DNA of 64,000 nt, taken from the NCBI RefSeq assembly GCF_017565425.1, contig NZ_JAGEMK010000003.1, positions 124,001 to 188,000 of the forward strand, read 5' to 3'. A program made the position numbers and the translations under genes. The stretch is from Actinotalea soli (lineage in GTDB: Bacteria; Actinomycetota; Actinomycetes; Actinomycetales; Cellulomonadaceae). The notes below the pieces were generated by a model. That model saw only the letters and a list, made by a program, of their open reading frames with translations. It was not told the DNA's origin and did not search any database. Shown here piece by piece: positions 44,933-56,131 of the stretch; the stretch's first letter is position 1, and each line of letters begins with the position of its first letter.

Positions 44933-45697
44933 ATGAGCATCGGTGAGCCCACCACCCGGACGTCGCCGCGGTCCGACCGGTCCCCCGACCCCGCGGGCGC
45001 CGGCCTCCAGGATCTCGCGCTCGACACCGCAGACGTGCAGGAGTTCCTCGACCGGCTGGTGGTGCTCACCGCCGAGGCCCTCGACGGTCGGGTCTCGGCG
45101 GGGATCACGCTCGCCCGGGCGCGGCGCGAGGTCACGGTCGCCAGCAGCGACCCGAGCACCTCGCGCTACGACGAGCTCCAGTACGGGCTGAACGAGGGTC
45201 CCTGCCTGACCGCCCTCCGCGCGGGTACCGAGGTGCTCGTGCCTGACCTCGCCTCGGAGGACCGCTTCCCGAGCTACCGCGAGCACGCCCTCCCCCTCGG
45301 GCTGCGGTCGTGCCTCGCCGTGCCGCTCGCCGGTGACGACCGAGCTGCCGGGGCCCTGAACATGTACTCGAGGGAGCCAGGGACCTTCGACGAGGCCACC
45401 ATCGCGGTCGCGCGGCAGTTCGCCGGCGAGGCCGCACGCGCCCTGCGGCTCGCGATGCGCCTCGCCCAGCAGGCCGAGCTCACCGACCAGCTCCGGACGG
45501 CGCTGGGCTCGCGGGCGGTCATCGACCAGGCGATCGGGGTGATCATGGCCCAGAGCCGCTGCGGACCCGAGGCCGCCTTCGAGGTCCTGCGCACCGCGTC
45601 CCAGCACCGCAACGCCAAGCTGCGCGACCTCGCCGCCGAGATCGTGACCGCCGTGGCGCTGACGCCGGTCGCGGCCGAGGGCCACGACCGGACCTGA
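44933..45697 (+). CDS. GAF-ANTAR regulator (second copy in window)
   Basis: 254 residues. GAF domain at about 35-170 with YGLNEGPCLTALRAGTEVLVPDLASEDRFP and LGLRSCLAVPLAGDDRAAGALNMYS; ANTAR domain at about 190-243 (LGSRAVIDQAIGVIMAQSRCGPEAAFEVLRTAS...KLRDLAAEIV). It is closer to the canonical GAF-ANTAR type than the copy at 41079. ATG 44933 has CGGAGGACC upstream; a further upstream ATG would add an Arg-rich leader. It is divergent from the manganese catalase gene. Confidence 0.92.
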   Translation: MSIGEPTTRTSPRSDRSPDPAGAGLQDLALDTADVQEFLDRLVVLTAEALDGRVSAGITLARARREVTVASSDPSTSRYDELQYGLNEGPCLTALRAGTEVLVPDLASEDRFPSYREHALPLGLRSCLAVPLAGDDRAAGALNMYSREPGTFDEATIAVARQFAGEAARALRLAMRLAQQAELTDQLRTALGSRAVIDQAIGVIMAQSRCGPEAAFEVLRTASQHRNAKLRDLAAEIVTAVALTPVAAEGHDRT

Positions 45698-45788
45698 GCC
45701 GCACATCGGCGACACCCGCACCCCGACCGTCTACAGTCGACACAGGTCCAGCAGCGCGGCCCGCCCATCACCCTGCCCGCGGAGGCCC

Positions 45789-46199
45789 ATGCGCCACGAC
45801 CAGAGCCCCGGAACGCCCCCCGAGGGCGAGGGCTCGGTCGTCCTCTTCCTCACGAGCTCTCGGGCCCGCCTCGTGCTCAGCGGGGAAATCGATGTCACCC
45901 TGCGCGGAGAGATCGGCGAGGCGATGGACGAGGCCCTCGAGGCCTCGCTCCCGATCGAGATCGACACCCGTGGCGTGACCTTCATGGACTCCTCCGGGGT
46001 CTCGATGCTCGCACGGCTCTCGGCCCGCGCCCCGGATCGGCTCCAGCTGATCGATCCCCCCGAGCAGGTCCGCTTCCTGCTCGACCTCACACGCATCGGA
46101 CAGCTCGTCGACATCGTCGAGGCCGATCCGGGCTTCCCCTTCGACCCCGACCCCGACCCCGGCGTCCCGGCCGGCGGAGTCGACCGCGCCGCAGACTGA
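45789..46199 (+). CDS. STAS-domain anti-sigma factor antagonist (second copy)
   Basis: 136 residues; STAS fold with ARLVLSGEIDVTLRGEI and the phospho-site region GVTFMDSSGVSMLARL. The C-terminal tail is an Asp/Pro run (DPDPDPGVP). ATG 45789 has GGAGG upstream and a TACAGT hexamer about 55 bases earlier, so this gene has a leader. It lies 91 bases after the GAF-ANTAR gene and may respond to the same signals; no anti-sigma kinase is adjacent. Confidence 0.88.
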   Translation: MRHDQSPGTPPEGEGSVVLFLTSSRARLVLSGEIDVTLRGEIGEAMDEALEASLPIEIDTRGVTFMDSSGVSMLARLSARAPDRLQLIDPPEQVRFLLDLTRIGQLVDIVEADPGFPFDPDPDPGVPAGGVDRAAD

Positions 46200-46250
46200 C
46201 CGTGGCGCGGCACGGCGAGCCGTCCGGTGCGGTCTCCGCCCGGCACCGGG

Positions 46251-46805
46251 TCAGCCCCGCTCGCCCACCCGGTGCAGCACGACCTCGGCGCAGCCCGGCA
46301 GGCCGGCACCGATCCGCGCGCTCATCCACGTTGTGTCGGGCTGACGGCGCCGGTCGGTCGGAGACCCGGGGTTGAGCAGGCGCAGCCCGGCCGGGGTGGT
46401 GGTGTCCCACGGGATGTGGCTGTGGCCGAACACGAGGAGGTCGAGGTCCTCGGCGTAGGCGGCGTCCATCCGCCTCTCGCGCCCGCCCCGCGGCCCCGTC
46501 TCGTGGACCACACCCACCCGTACCCCGGCCAGCTCGGCGCGAGCGACCTCGGGCAGCCGTGCACGGAGCTCGGGCCCGTCGTTGTTGCCCCAGCAGCCCA
46601 GGAGCGCCTGGGACCGCTCCTCGAGCTCGTCGAGGAGCCGCGCGTCCACCCAGTCCCCGGCGTGGATCACGAGCTCGGCCCGCTCGACCGCCTCCCACAC
46701 CTCTCCTGGCAGCGCCTTGGCGCGGCGCGGCCAGTGCGTGTCCGCGAGCAGCACCGCCTCGAGCGGAGGGCCAGCCGTCGTCACGACAGGCGCCACGGCG
46801 CCCAC
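46251..46805 (-). CDS. YfcE/MJ0936-type metallophosphoesterase
   Basis: 184 residues. Metal-binding motifs in order: LADTHWP (D-x-H), IHAGDWVD, GNND (in CWGNNDGPE), HETG and FGHSHIPW. Family members hydrolyse phosphodiesters or pyrophosphates in vitro; the cellular substrate is unknown. GTG 46805 is the furthest useful start; the motif-bearing part begins at about residue 18. Divergent from ndh. Confidence 0.9.
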   Translation of the reverse strand: MGAVAPVVTTAGPPLEAVLLADTHWPRRAKALPGEVWEAVERAELVIHAGDWVDARLLDELEERSQALLGCWGNNDGPELRARLPEVARAELAGVRVGVVHETGPRGGRERRMDAAYAEDLDLLVFGHSHIPWDTTTPAGLRLLNPGSPTDRRRQPDTTWMSARIGAGLPGCAEVVLHRVGERG

Positions 46806-46843
46806 CCCCTTACCGTCGAGGAACCCGATCCGAGGAGCCCAGC

Positions 46844-48268
46844 ATGCCGCGCGCGCCCCAGTCCCTGCCCGGCCGCAGCCCCGACGGCCGCCACCACGTG
46901 GTCGTCGTCGGCTCGGGGTTCGGTGGTCTGTTCACCACCCGGGCCCTGGCCCGCGAGCCCGGGGTCGCGGTGACCTTGGTCGCGAGCACGGGCCACCACC
47001 TGTTTCAGCCTCTGCTCTACCAGGTGGCCACGGGCATCCTGTCCGAGGGTGAGGTCGCTCCGGCGACCCGGGAGGTGCTCCGGCGTCAGCGCAACGCCCG
47101 GGTGCTCCTGGGCACGGTGACCGACGTCGACCTCGAGCGGCAGGTCGTGACCTCGACCTCCCCGGGCGGCACCACCACGACCTCGTACGACTCCCTCGTC
47201 GTGGCCGCCGGGGCCGGGCAGTCCTACTTCGGCAACGACCACTTCGCGCGCTACGCCCCCGGCATGAAGAGCATCGACGACGCCCTCGAGCTGCGCGGCA
47301 GGATCTTCGGCGCCTTCGAGCTCGCCGAGCTCAGCGAGGACCCCGAGGAGGTCGAGAAGCTCCTGACGTTCGTCGTCGTCGGGGCCGGCCCGACCGGGGT
47401 CGAGATGGCCGGCCAGATCGCCGAGCTCGCCCACCGGGCCCTGCGGGGGAACTTCCGTCACATCGACCCACGGCGGAGCCGCATCGTGCTGGTGGACGCC
47501 GCCCCGACGATGCTCGGGGCCTTCAGCGACAAGCTCTCCCGCGCGGCTACCGCCCAGCTCGAGGCTCTCGGGGTCGAGGTGCGCCTCGGCCAGATGGTCA
47601 CCGGGGTGGACGCCGACGGCCTGGACCTGCGCGACCAGGGCGGCAGCACGAGCAGGATCGCCACCCGGTGCAAGGTCTGGGCAGCGGGGGTCGCGGCCTC
47701 GCCCCTGGGTGCCCAGCTCGCCGAGCGGGCCGGGGCCGAGACAGACCGCGCGGGGCGGGTCCGGGTCGAGCCGGACTGCACCCTGCCCGGCCACCCCGAG
47801 GTCTTCGTCATCGGAGACATGATGGCCCTGGACGACCTGCCCGGGGTCGCCCAGGTCGCGATGCAGAGCGGCAAGCACGCGGCCGGGGAGATCTCTCGCC
47901 GTCTGCGCGGGGAGACCCAGCGCCGACCGTTCCGCTTCCAGGACAAGGGCAGCATGGCGACCGTCTCGCGGTTCTACGCGATCGCCGAGGTCGGCGGCCG
48001 CGAGGTCTCCGGGGTCCTCGCCTGGGTCCTGTGGCTCGGCGTCCACGTGTTCTACCTCATCGGCTTCAAGAACCGCGTCACCACGCTGCTGCACTGGTTC
48101 GTGAGCTTCGTCGGCCGGGGCCGGTCGGAGCGCACGGCCACGCTGCAGCAGGTCCGGGCCCGCCAGGCCCTCGCCGCGCAGGACGAGGCCGAGCGAGCCC
48201 GGGCTCAGGACCGACTCACCGAGGCGGGGGACCGCCCGCGAGGCGACACGCCTGCGCAAAGCACGTGA
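46844..48268 (+). CDS. ndh: type II NADH dehydrogenase
   Basis: Single-subunit NADH:quinone oxidoreductase on the inner face of the membrane; 474 residues. FAD motif VVVVGSGFGGLFTTRAL near 18-34; HLFQPLLYQVATGILS; NADH motif FVVVGAGPTGVEMAG near 184-198; VFVIGDMM; C-terminal amphipathic and hydrophobic region VLAWVLWLGVHVFYLIGFKNR for membrane docking. The tail is charged (ARQALAAQDEAERARAQDRL). ATG 46844 has CGAGGAGC upstream. Its stop overlaps the next gene in GTGA. Confidence 0.94.
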   Translation: MPRAPQSLPGRSPDGRHHVVVVGSGFGGLFTTRALAREPGVAVTLVASTGHHLFQPLLYQVATGILSEGEVAPATREVLRRQRNARVLLGTVTDVDLERQVVTSTSPGGTTTTSYDSLVVAAGAGQSYFGNDHFARYAPGMKSIDDALELRGRIFGAFELAELSEDPEEVEKLLTFVVVGAGPTGVEMAGQIAELAHRALRGNFRHIDPRRSRIVLVDAAPTMLGAFSDKLSRAATAQLEALGVEVRLGQMVTGVDADGLDLRDQGGSTSRIATRCKVWAAGVAASPLGAQLAERAGAETDRAGRVRVEPDCTLPGHPEVFVIGDMMALDDLPGVAQVAMQSGKHAAGEISRRLRGETQRRPFRFQDKGSMATVSRFYAIAEVGGREVSGVLAWVLWLGVHVFYLIGFKNRVTTLLHWFVSFVGRGRSERTATLQQVRARQALAAQDEAERARAQDRLTEAGDRPRGDTPAQST

Positions 48269-49278
48269 GCAGCGGGCCGGACGTGCTCGACGTCCTGGTC
48301 GTGGGTGGCGGGCCGGGGGGCCTCAGCGCAGCCCTGGTGCTGGCCCGTGCTCGACGGCGTGTCGTCGTGGTCGACGCCGGGGAAGCCCGCAACGCCGCTG
48401 CGTCCCACGTCCACGGGTACCTGGGGCTGGACGACACCTCCCCGGAGGACCTGCGGCGCCGGGGACGAGACGAGGTGGCACGTTATGGCGGTGTGCTGCG
48501 GGCGGGACGGGTCACGAGCCTGCGGACGGCCTCACACGGCTTCCAGGTCGGTCTGGCAGACGGGGCGATGTTGATCGCACGGCACGTGGTGGTGGCGACG
48601 GGCCTGCGCGACGAGCTACCTGAGATCCCTGGTCTCGCCGAGCGGTGGGGCCGCGAGGTGCTGCACTGCCCGTACTGCCACGGCTGGGAGCACAGCGGTG
48701 AACGGGTGGTGGTGCTCGTCACGGCGTCGGAGGAGGTCGACAAGGCCTTCACGCTGCGTCAGTGGACCTCATCCGTCCAGGTCGTGCTGCACGGCCTCGA
48801 GCCGGAAGACCTGGAGCCGGAGGTCCTCGAACGCCTCGACGCCATGGACGTCGGCGTGAGAGCAGGGCCGGTCCGTCACCTCGTCCCAACCGCGCTCCCG
48901 GGGTCCCCCGCGCCGCGCACCGACCTCGCGGGCGCCGGCCAGAGCACGGGTCGGCTGACAGCGGTCGCGCTCGCGGACGGGAGTCACGTGCCGTGCGATG
49001 CCGTCGTGGTCCAACCCAGGCTACGAGCGCAGGACGAGCTGCTCGCGGATCTCGGCGTGCCGGTCCAGGCCGACGCGTTCGGGGAAGAGGCCTGGAGCAC
49101 CGACCAGGGCCGCACCGGTGTGCACGGTCTATGGGCGGTGGGCAACGTCAGCGAGCTGGGCGCCCAGGTCGTCGCGGCGGCGGCCGCGGGTCACCGTGCT
49201 GCCGTCGCGATCGACCACGAGCTCACGACAGCGGCCGTGGATGCTGCCGTGGACGCCCGCCGCTCGCGACGGGCCTGA
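48265..49278 (+). CDS. thioredoxin-reductase-like flavoprotein
   Basis: 337 residues. FAD motif VLVVGGGPGGLSAALVLARA; redox pair CPYCHGWE (C-x2-C); C-terminal FAD motif GLWAVGNVSELGAQVVAAAAAGHRAA. The NAD(P)-binding region has no standard GxGxxA (VVVLVTASEEVDKAF), as in the low-Mr TrxR-like group distinct from housekeeping TrxB (CATC). GTG 48265 overlaps the ndh stop, so the two flavoproteins are coupled. A thioredoxin gene lies tail-to-tail 4 bases away, but a functional partnership is only suggested by position. Confidence 0.88.
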   Translation: MSSGPDVLDVLVVGGGPGGLSAALVLARARRRVVVVDAGEARNAAASHVHGYLGLDDTSPEDLRRRGRDEVARYGGVLRAGRVTSLRTASHGFQVGLADGAMLIARHVVVATGLRDELPEIPGLAERWGREVLHCPYCHGWEHSGERVVVLVTASEEVDKAFTLRQWTSSVQVVLHGLEPEDLEPEVLERLDAMDVGVRAGPVRHLVPTALPGSPAPRTDLAGAGQSTGRLTAVALADGSHVPCDAVVVQPRLRAQDELLADLGVPVQADAFGEEAWSTDQGRTGVHGLWAVGNVSELGAQVVAAAAAGHRAAVAIDHELTTAAVDAAVDARRSRRA

Positions 49279-49282
49279 GCCC

Positions 49283-49672
49283 TCAGTCAGTCGGACCCGA
49301 GGCCTCGGCGGTGGCCTGCTGGGTCGCGAGCTGGGCGCGCACGTCCTCCATGTCCAGGCCCTTGACGGCCGTGACGACCTGCTCGAGGGCAGGGGCGGGC
49401 AGCGCGCCGGCCTGCGAGAACACCAGGATGCCCTCGCGGAAGGCCATCAGCGTGGGGATCGACGTGATCTGGGCGGCGGCGGCCAGGCCCTGCTCGGCCT
49501 CGGTGTCGACCTTGGCGTGCACCACGTCGGGGTGGGACTGCGAGGACTCCTCGAAGACGGGGCCGAAGCGCTTGCACGGTCCGCACCACTCGGCCCAGAA
49601 GTCCACGAGGACGATGTCGTTCTCGGTGACGGTCTTCTCGAACTCGGTCTCGGTCAGCTCGATCGTCGGCAT
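49283..49672 (-). CDS. trxA: thioredoxin
   Basis: 129 residues. WAEWCGPCKRFGPVF active site (C30, C33), the cis-Pro in ITSIPTLMAF, and a ~20-residue C-terminal extension (MEDVRAQLATQQATAEASGPTD) beyond the usual 105-110. A reductant for peroxiredoxins such as the Bcp encoded at 39684. ATG 49672 has GGAGGAATC upstream; divergent from the NUDIX gene. Confidence 0.95.
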   Translation of the reverse strand: MPTIELTETEFEKTVTENDIVLVDFWAEWCGPCKRFGPVFEESSQSHPDVVHAKVDTEAEQGLAAAAQITSIPTLMAFREGILVFSQAGALPAPALEQVVTAVKGLDMEDVRAQLATQQATAEASGPTD

Positions 49673-49737
49673 GGGTGATTCCTCCCTGATTCGTGTCTCT
49701 GCGTGAACGTCGCCGACGTCCTGGTATTCCGCGGCCG

Positions 49738-49743
49738 TAGGCT
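49738..49743 (+). promoter_or_regulatory. -10 hexamer of NUDIX gene
   Basis: TAGGCT, six bases before the ATG at 49750, with no ribosome site. Confidence 0.5.
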
Positions 49744-49749
49744 CCTGCC

Positions 49750-50301
49750 ATGACCGACACCGCCGACTACCCCGAGGACCACACCCCCGACGGGTGGCTC
49801 TCCGAGGCCGACATCGCGACTGCCCGGTCGCGCCTCCCCATGCTCTACGTGGACGCCGTGCCCGTGCGGGTCGACGAGAGCGGGGACGTGGTCGCGGTGG
49901 GACTGCTGCTGAGGGTCTCGCACGACGGCGCGATGACCCGGGCCCTGGTCTCGGGTCGCGTGCTCTACCACGAGCGCGTGCGCGACGCCCTGCTGCGGCA
50001 CATCGAGAAGGACCTCGGGCCGGTGGCCCTGCCGCAGGTGCCGGCCTCCCCGCAACCCTTCACGGTTGCCGAGTACTTCCCCACCCCCGGCGTGACGCCG
50101 TACCACGACCCCCGTCAGCACGCGGTGTCGATGGCCTACGTCGTGCCGGTCTCCGGGGACTGCGAGCCCCAGCAGGACGCCCTCGACCTCGCGTGGATGA
50201 CCCCCGAGGAGGCCTGCGCCGAGCAGGTGCAGGTCGAGATGACCGGGGGCCACGGGTACCTGCTCCGCCAGGCGATGGCCCACGTCGGTCGGCTGCGCTG
50301 A
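49750..50301 (+). CDS. NUDIX-fold protein of the DUF4916 family
   Basis: 183 residues. GWLSEADIATARSRLPMLYVDAVPVRVDESGDVVAVGLLLR opening and VAEYFPTPGVTPYHDPRQHAVSMAYVVPV are typical of DUF4916. The Nudix box is degenerate (VSGRVLYHERVRDALLRHIEKDLG lacks the usual REvxEE set), so hydrolase activity is uncertain. It stands alone, and its 3' end is two bases from the convergent ABC-F gene. Confidence 0.85.
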   Translation: MTDTADYPEDHTPDGWLSEADIATARSRLPMLYVDAVPVRVDESGDVVAVGLLLRVSHDGAMTRALVSGRVLYHERVRDALLRHIEKDLGPVALPQVPASPQPFTVAEYFPTPGVTPYHDPRQHAVSMAYVVPVSGDCEPQQDALDLAWMTPEEACAEQVQVEMTGGHGYLLRQAMAHVGRLR

Positions 50302-50303
50302 CC

Positions 50304-52031
<1,728 letters not shown>

Positions 52032-52032
52032 C

Positions 52033-52671
52033 TCAGGTCCCCAGCTGCTCGGCGATCACCCGGGCCAGCGCGCGGAAGGCCTGGCCGCGGTGGGAGATCG
52101 CGTTCTTCTCCTCGGCCGTGAGCTCGGCGCAGGTGAGCTCGGCGTCACCCGCCCGCGCGGGCTGGAGCTCAGGGACGAGCGCGGGGTCGTAGCCGAAACC
52201 GCCCTCGCCGCGCGGTTCCGTGGTGAGCCGTCCGCGTAGCGCACCGGTCTCGACGTGCTCGAACCCGGCCGGCGTCACCAGGGCCGCGGCGCAGGTGAAC
52301 TGCGCGCCGCGGTGCGCGGCCGGGACGTCGGCGAGCTGGGCCAGCAGCAGCGCGAGGTTGGCCGCGTCGTCCCCGTGCCGCCCGGACCACCGCGCCGAGA
52401 AGATGCCGGGTGCACCACCCAGCACGTCCACCGCGAGCCCCGAGTCGTCCGCGACGGCCGGGAGCCCGGTGTGGGCCACGAGGGCCCTGGCCTTGATGAG
52501 GGCGTTCTCGGCGAAGGTGACCCCGTCCTCGACCGGCTCGGGACCACCGACCTCCCCGGCACCGACGACCTCCTGGGCGGCCAGGCCGGGCACGACCGGG
52601 CCCAGGATCGCGCGCAGCTCGCCGAGCTTGTGCTGGTTGTGGGTCGCGAGGACCAGGCGGGGTGCGCTCAC
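52033..52671 (-). CDS. rdgB: XTP/dITP pyrophosphatase (RdgB/HAM1)
   Basis: Removes non-canonical purine nucleotides from the pool; 212 residues. [73 protein letters not shown] and [10 protein letters not shown] are the family motifs in order. Its GTG overlaps the end of rph by 4 bases (52668-52671), the usual rph-rdgB coupling. Confidence 0.95.
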   Translation of the reverse strand: MSAPRLVLATHNQHKLGELRAILGPVVPGLAAQEVVGAGEVGGPEPVEDGVTFAENALIKARALVAHTGLPAVADDSGLAVDVLGGAPGIFSARWSGRHGDDAANLALLLAQLADVPAAHRGAQFTCAAALVTPAGFEHVETGALRGRLTTEPRGEGGFGYDPALVPELQPARAGDAELTCAELTAEEKNAISHRGQAFRALARVIAEQLGT

Positions 52672-53438
52672 GCGGTCGTCCCGCCGGCCAGCGCCTCGGC
52701 CTGCACCCGGCTCAGCTCGGTGGTACCCGCGAGGGCGAGGTCGAGCAGGACGTCCAGCTCGCGGCGGTCGAAGGGCGCCTGCTCAGCGGTCCCCTGCACC
52801 TCGACGAACTGCCCCGAGCCCGTCACGACGACGTTCATGTCCGTCTCGGCCCGCACGTCCTCGACGTAGGGCAGGTCGAGCATGGGTGTGCCGTCGATGA
52901 TGCCGACGCTGACCGCGGAGACCGAGTCCCGCAGCACCGGCTTGGTGCTGCGGACCGCCCCGGACCGCTGGCCCCAGGCCACGGCGTCCGCCAGCGCGAC
53001 GTACGCACCCGTGATGGCCGCGGTCCGGGTACCGCCGTCGGCCTGCAGGACGTCGCAGTCCAGCACGATGGTGTTCTCCCCGAGGGCCTTGACGTCGATG
53101 ACGGCGCGCAGCGAGCGGCCGATGAGCCGCGAGATCTCGTGGGTGCGGCCACCGATGCGCCCCTTGACGGACTCACGGTCGCTGCGGGTGCTCGTCGAGC
53201 GCGGCAGCATCGCGTACTCGGCCGTGACCCAGCCCTCCCCCGACCCCTTGCGCCACCGGGGCACGCTGTCGGTGAAGGAGGCTGCGCACAGCACACGGGT
53301 GCGGCCGAACTCGACCAGGACGCTGCCCTCGGCGGCGTCGAGCCAGCCCCGGGTGATCGTCACGGGCCGGAGCTCGTCGGCGCGGCGGCCGTCCGCACGC
53401 AGGAGGAAGGAGGAGGGGGATGCGGCGTCGGAGGTCAT
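52668..53438 (-). CDS. rph: ribonuclease PH
   Basis: Phosphorolytic 3'-5' exoribonuclease that trims tRNA 3' ends; 256 residues. Family motifs: [73 protein letters not shown] and [22 protein letters not shown] 53438 has TAGGCT six bases upstream and no clear ribosome site. Coupled to rdgB downstream. Confidence 0.96.
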   Translation of the reverse strand: MTSDAASPSSFLLRADGRRADELRPVTITRGWLDAAEGSVLVEFGRTRVLCAASFTDSVPRWRKGSGEGWVTAEYAMLPRSTSTRSDRESVKGRIGGRTHEISRLIGRSLRAVIDVKALGENTIVLDCDVLQADGGTRTAAITGAYVALADAVAWGQRSGAVRSTKPVLRDSVSAVSVGIIDGTPMLDLPYVEDVRAETDMNVVVTGSGQFVEVQGTAEQAPFDRRELDVLLDLALAGTTELSRVQAEALAGGTTA

Positions 53439-53444
53439 CCCCCG

Positions 53445-53450
53445 AGCCTA
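53445..53450 (-). promoter_or_regulatory. -10 hexamer of rph
   Basis: TAGGCT on the minus strand, six bases before the ATG at 53438, in the 35-base gap after the MBL gene; an internal leaderless promoter. Confidence 0.45.
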
Positions 53451-53473
53451 GGTGCAGGCGGTGACGCCCGGGA

Positions 53474-54298
53474 TCAGAGCTCGACGACCATGCCCGGCCG
53501 GGCGAGGTCGATCGGGCCCGGGTACACCGCGACGGCCTCGTCGTAGGCCGCGCCGGGCGGGTTCCAGGCCGGGACGTGGGTCAGCACGAGCCGCCCCGCA
53601 CCGCCGTCGGCCGCGGCCTGCCCGGCCCGGCGACCGGTCAGGTGGATCCCCCGCACGTCGTCGTCCCGGCCCTCGACGAAGGCGGCCTCCGCCAGCAGGA
53701 CGTCGGCCTCCCTCGCCAGGGCGTCGAGGCCCGGGCAGCTGTCGGTGTCCCCGGTGTAGGCGAGGGTCACCCGGCGGGTCGGGTCCCGCTCCGAGGGCCC
53801 GGTCACGCGGACCCCGTAGGCCGGCACGGGGTGCTCGACGGCCACCGGGGTCAGGGTCAGCGGACCCACCTGGATCGGGCGACCGGGCTGCCAGGCGTGG
53901 ACGGCGAGCTGGTCGGTCATCGACTCGCCGGGCTCGAGCCCGTAGGCCGCTGCCAGACGCGAGGCCGTGCCGAAGGGGCCGTGGACGTCGAGCGGGCCCC
54001 GCCGCGCCCCGGTGCCCGCGCCCTCGGCATGGCCGCCGTGCCCCCGCGGCCGGTACTTGAGGTAGACGTAGAGCCCGCACATGTCGGCCATGTGGTCGGG
54101 GTGCAGGTGCGAGAGCCCGATCGCGTCGAGGTCGACGGGGTCGCAGTAGCGCTGCAGGGGCCCCAGCGCGCCGCTGCCCAGGTCCAGCAGCAGGCTCCAG
54201 GTGCGCCCAGCCTCGTCGTCGGCCTGCACCAGGTAGGAGGAGGACGCCGACTCGGGTCCGGGGAAGGACCCTGCGCAGCCGATCACCGTGAGCCTCAT
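53474..54298 (-). CDS. metallo-beta-lactamase-fold hydrolase (RNase Z/cAMP phosphodiesterase-like)
   Basis: 274 residues. LDLGSGALG, then HLHPDHMAD (HxHxDH metal site), [23 protein letters not shown] and LTHVPAWN. It is the protein encoded between murI and rph in many actinobacteria; it could be a phosphodiesterase or an RNase Z relative, but the substrate has not been shown by sequence. ATG 54298 overlaps the murI stop (ATGA). Confidence 0.9.
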   Translation of the reverse strand: MRLTVIGCAGSFPGPESASSSYLVQADDEAGRTWSLLLDLGSGALGPLQRYCDPVDLDAIGLSHLHPDHMADMCGLYVYLKYRPRGHGGHAEGAGTGARRGPLDVHGPFGTASRLAAAYGLEPGESMTDQLAVHAWQPGRPIQVGPLTLTPVAVEHPVPAYGVRVTGPSERDPTRRVTLAYTGDTDSCPGLDALAREADVLLAEAAFVEGRDDDVRGIHLTGRRAGQAAADGGAGRLVLTHVPAWNPPGAAYDEAVAVYPGPIDLARPGMVVEL

Positions 54299-55110
54299 CG
54301 CAGACTCGTCGCCGTCTCGACCGCGAGCACCTCGGGGCCCAGGAAGCGCCGGGCGAGGGTCGCGAAGCCGTCCGCGTCCCCGGTCGCGAGGAAGCGGTGC
54401 TCGGGCGGTCCCAGGCTCGGGTCGCGTTCGAGGTCGTGGGCCACGAGGGTGCGGTACACGTCCTTGGCGGTCTCCTCGGCGCTCGACACCAGGGTCACCT
54501 GCTCGCCCATCACGTAGGAGATCACCCCGGTCAGCAGCGGGTAGTGCGTGCACCCGAGGACCAGCGTGTCGACATCGGCCTCGCGGACCTGCTCGAGGGA
54601 GCGCCGGGCGACCTCGAGGACCTGCGGGCCCGACGTCGTGCCCGCCTCGACCAGGGTGACGAACTCGGGGCACGCCTGCGAGGTGAGGCTGATGCCTGCG
54701 GCGACGGCGAGCGCGTCGTCGTAGGCGCGCGAGCCGATCGTCGCGCGGGTGCCGATCACCCCCACACGGCCGTTGCGGGTCGCCGCGGCCGCGCGCCGCG
54801 CCGCGGGGAGGATCACCTCGACCACGGGCAGCCCGCGACGCTGGGTGTAGCGCTCCCGGGCGTCGCGCAGCACGGCGGCCGAGGCGCTGTTGCACGCGAT
54901 GACGAGCATCTTGACCCCCGCGTCGACCAGGTCGTCCATGACCTCGAGGGCGTGGGCCCGCACCGCGGCGAGGGGCTTGGGGCCGTAGGGCCCGTTGGCC
55001 GTGTCCCCGATGTAGAGCACTGACTCGTGCGGGAGCTGGTCGAGCACGGCGCGCGCGACCGTGAGGCCCCCGACACCGGAGTCGAAGATCCCGATCGGCG
55101 CGTCGTTCAC
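54295..55110 (-). CDS. murI: glutamate racemase
   Basis: Makes D-glutamate for peptidoglycan; 271 residues. [27 protein letters not shown] and [10 protein letters not shown] hold the Asp and the two catalytic cysteines. GTG 55110 has TAGGCT seven bases upstream. First gene of a unit followed by the coupled MBL gene; DUF2017 precedes it by 10 bases. Confidence 0.96.
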   Translation of the reverse strand: MNDAPIGIFDSGVGGLTVARAVLDQLPHESVLYIGDTANGPYGPKPLAAVRAHALEVMDDLVDAGVKMLVIACNSASAAVLRDARERYTQRRGLPVVEVILPAARRAAAATRNGRVGVIGTRATIGSRAYDDALAVAAGISLTSQACPEFVTLVEAGTTSGPQVLEVARRSLEQVREADVDTLVLGCTHYPLLTGVISYVMGEQVTLVSSAEETAKDVYRTLVAHDLERDPSLGPPEHRFLATGDADGFATLARRFLGPEVLAVETATSLR

Positions 55111-55117
55111 GCGCCCG

Positions 55118-55123
55118 AGCCTA
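55118..55123 (-). promoter_or_regulatory. -10 hexamer of murI
   Basis: TAGGCT on the minus strand, seven bases before GTG 55110; it overlaps the DUF2017 stop codon region (55121-55123). Confidence 0.45.
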
Positions 55124-55750
55124 GCCCGGTTCGGACCCCACCTCGGGCAGCGCCTCGAGCATGAGCTCGACGAGGGACTCCTGGAGCAGGCTCAGCACCA
55201 CGTACACGGTGGCGAGGAACCGCCGGGCCACCTGGGCCCGCGGGTCCGCGACGTCGGAGGGCTCGGGGTCGGAGCCGATCAGGTGGTAGAGCGCGTCGGC
55301 GTCGGCGTCGGTGCGCACCTCGAGACGCTCGGAGACCACCAGCCGCACGTCGGTCAGCGCCGCCGCGATGCGCGGGGCCTCGCTCGGCACGACGACGACG
55401 TCGAGGCTCGCGGCCATGAGAGCAGCCCGCAGCCGCAGCAGGTGGTCGGTCTTGGCGGTGCGCAGGTCCGCCTCGGTCAGCCGGCGGAACTCGGCCGTGA
55501 CCTCGGGGTCCACCGAGGCGTCGGGGAGCAGCCGGCGCAGCGCCGGGTCGGTCGGGGTCTGGACGTCCTCGGCCTCCATGCGCAGCGCGTCCAACGGGTG
55601 CGACGCCGCGGCCCTGCCCCGGGCGACCGAGCTGGGCCCACCCTCGGCGAGCAGGCTGACGACGTCGTCGACGACGTCGAGCAGGACGGCCCGCTCGGCG
55701 GCGTCGAGCCGGGCCACGTAGGCATCCCCCTCGCGGCGGAAGCCCTGCAT
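55121..55750 (-). CDS. DUF2017 protein
   Basis: 209 residues, helical, acidic, cytosolic. [34 protein letters not shown] at the start and [24 protein letters not shown] near the end match DUF2017. It is regularly encoded between clpS and murI in actinobacteria; function unknown, possibly linked to ClpS-directed proteolysis by position. ATG 55750 overlaps the clpS stop (TGATG); a GTG one codon earlier is equally placed. Confidence 0.88.
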   Translation of the reverse strand: MQGFRREGDAYVARLDAAERAVLLDVVDDVVSLLAEGGPSSVARGRAAASHPLDALRMEAEDVQTPTDPALRRLLPDASVDPEVTAEFRRLTEADLRTAKTDHLLRLRAALMAASLDVVVVPSEAPRIAAALTDVRLVVSERLEVRTDADADALYHLIGSDPEPSDVADPRAQVARRFLATVYVVLSLLQESLVELMLEALPEVGSEPG

Positions 55751-56049
55751 CACGGGGTCCCGGGCTGGACGGTCGCCCACAGGCCGTAGCCGTGCATGGC
55801 CTGGACGTCGATCTCCATCTGCTCGCGGTTCCCGCGCGAGACCGTCGCCTGACCGTCCTCGTGCACCTGGCGCATGAGGTGCTCGGCCCGCTGGGTGCTG
55901 TACCCGAAGTAGCTCCGGAACACGTAGGTGACGTAGCTCATGAGGTTGACGGGGTCGTTCCACACCACCGTGCTCCAGCCGTCGACGACGGCAGCCTCGC
56001 CGAGGTCCACGTCCTCGAGCGGGGCCGACGAGGCGGTCACGGTGCTCAC
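55750..56049 (-). CDS. clpS: ATP-dependent Clp protease adaptor ClpS
   Basis: N-end-rule adaptor that delivers substrates to ClpAP/ClpCP; 99 residues. [21 protein letters not shown] and [20 protein letters not shown] are the substrate-pocket and ClpC-binding segments. GTG 56049 has TAGAGT six bases upstream. Divergent from pncB with 94 bases between the two starts. Confidence 0.96.
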   Translation of the reverse strand: MSTVTASSAPLEDVDLGEAAVVDGWSTVVWNDPVNLMSYVTYVFRSYFGYSTQRAEHLMRQVHEDGQATVSRGNREQMEIDVQAMHGYGLWATVQPGTP

Positions 56050-56055
56050 GACCTC

Positions 56056-56061
56056 ACTCTA
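56056..56061 (-). promoter_or_regulatory. -10 hexamer of clpS operon
   Basis: TAGAGT on the minus strand, six bases before GTG 56049. Confidence 0.5.
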
Positions 56062-56131
56062 GGCAGCGTGAGGCCCCCCGGCACCAGCAGGGCCGCGGTG
56101 GTCACGGTTCGTGCCTGCCGCGCCCCCGCCC

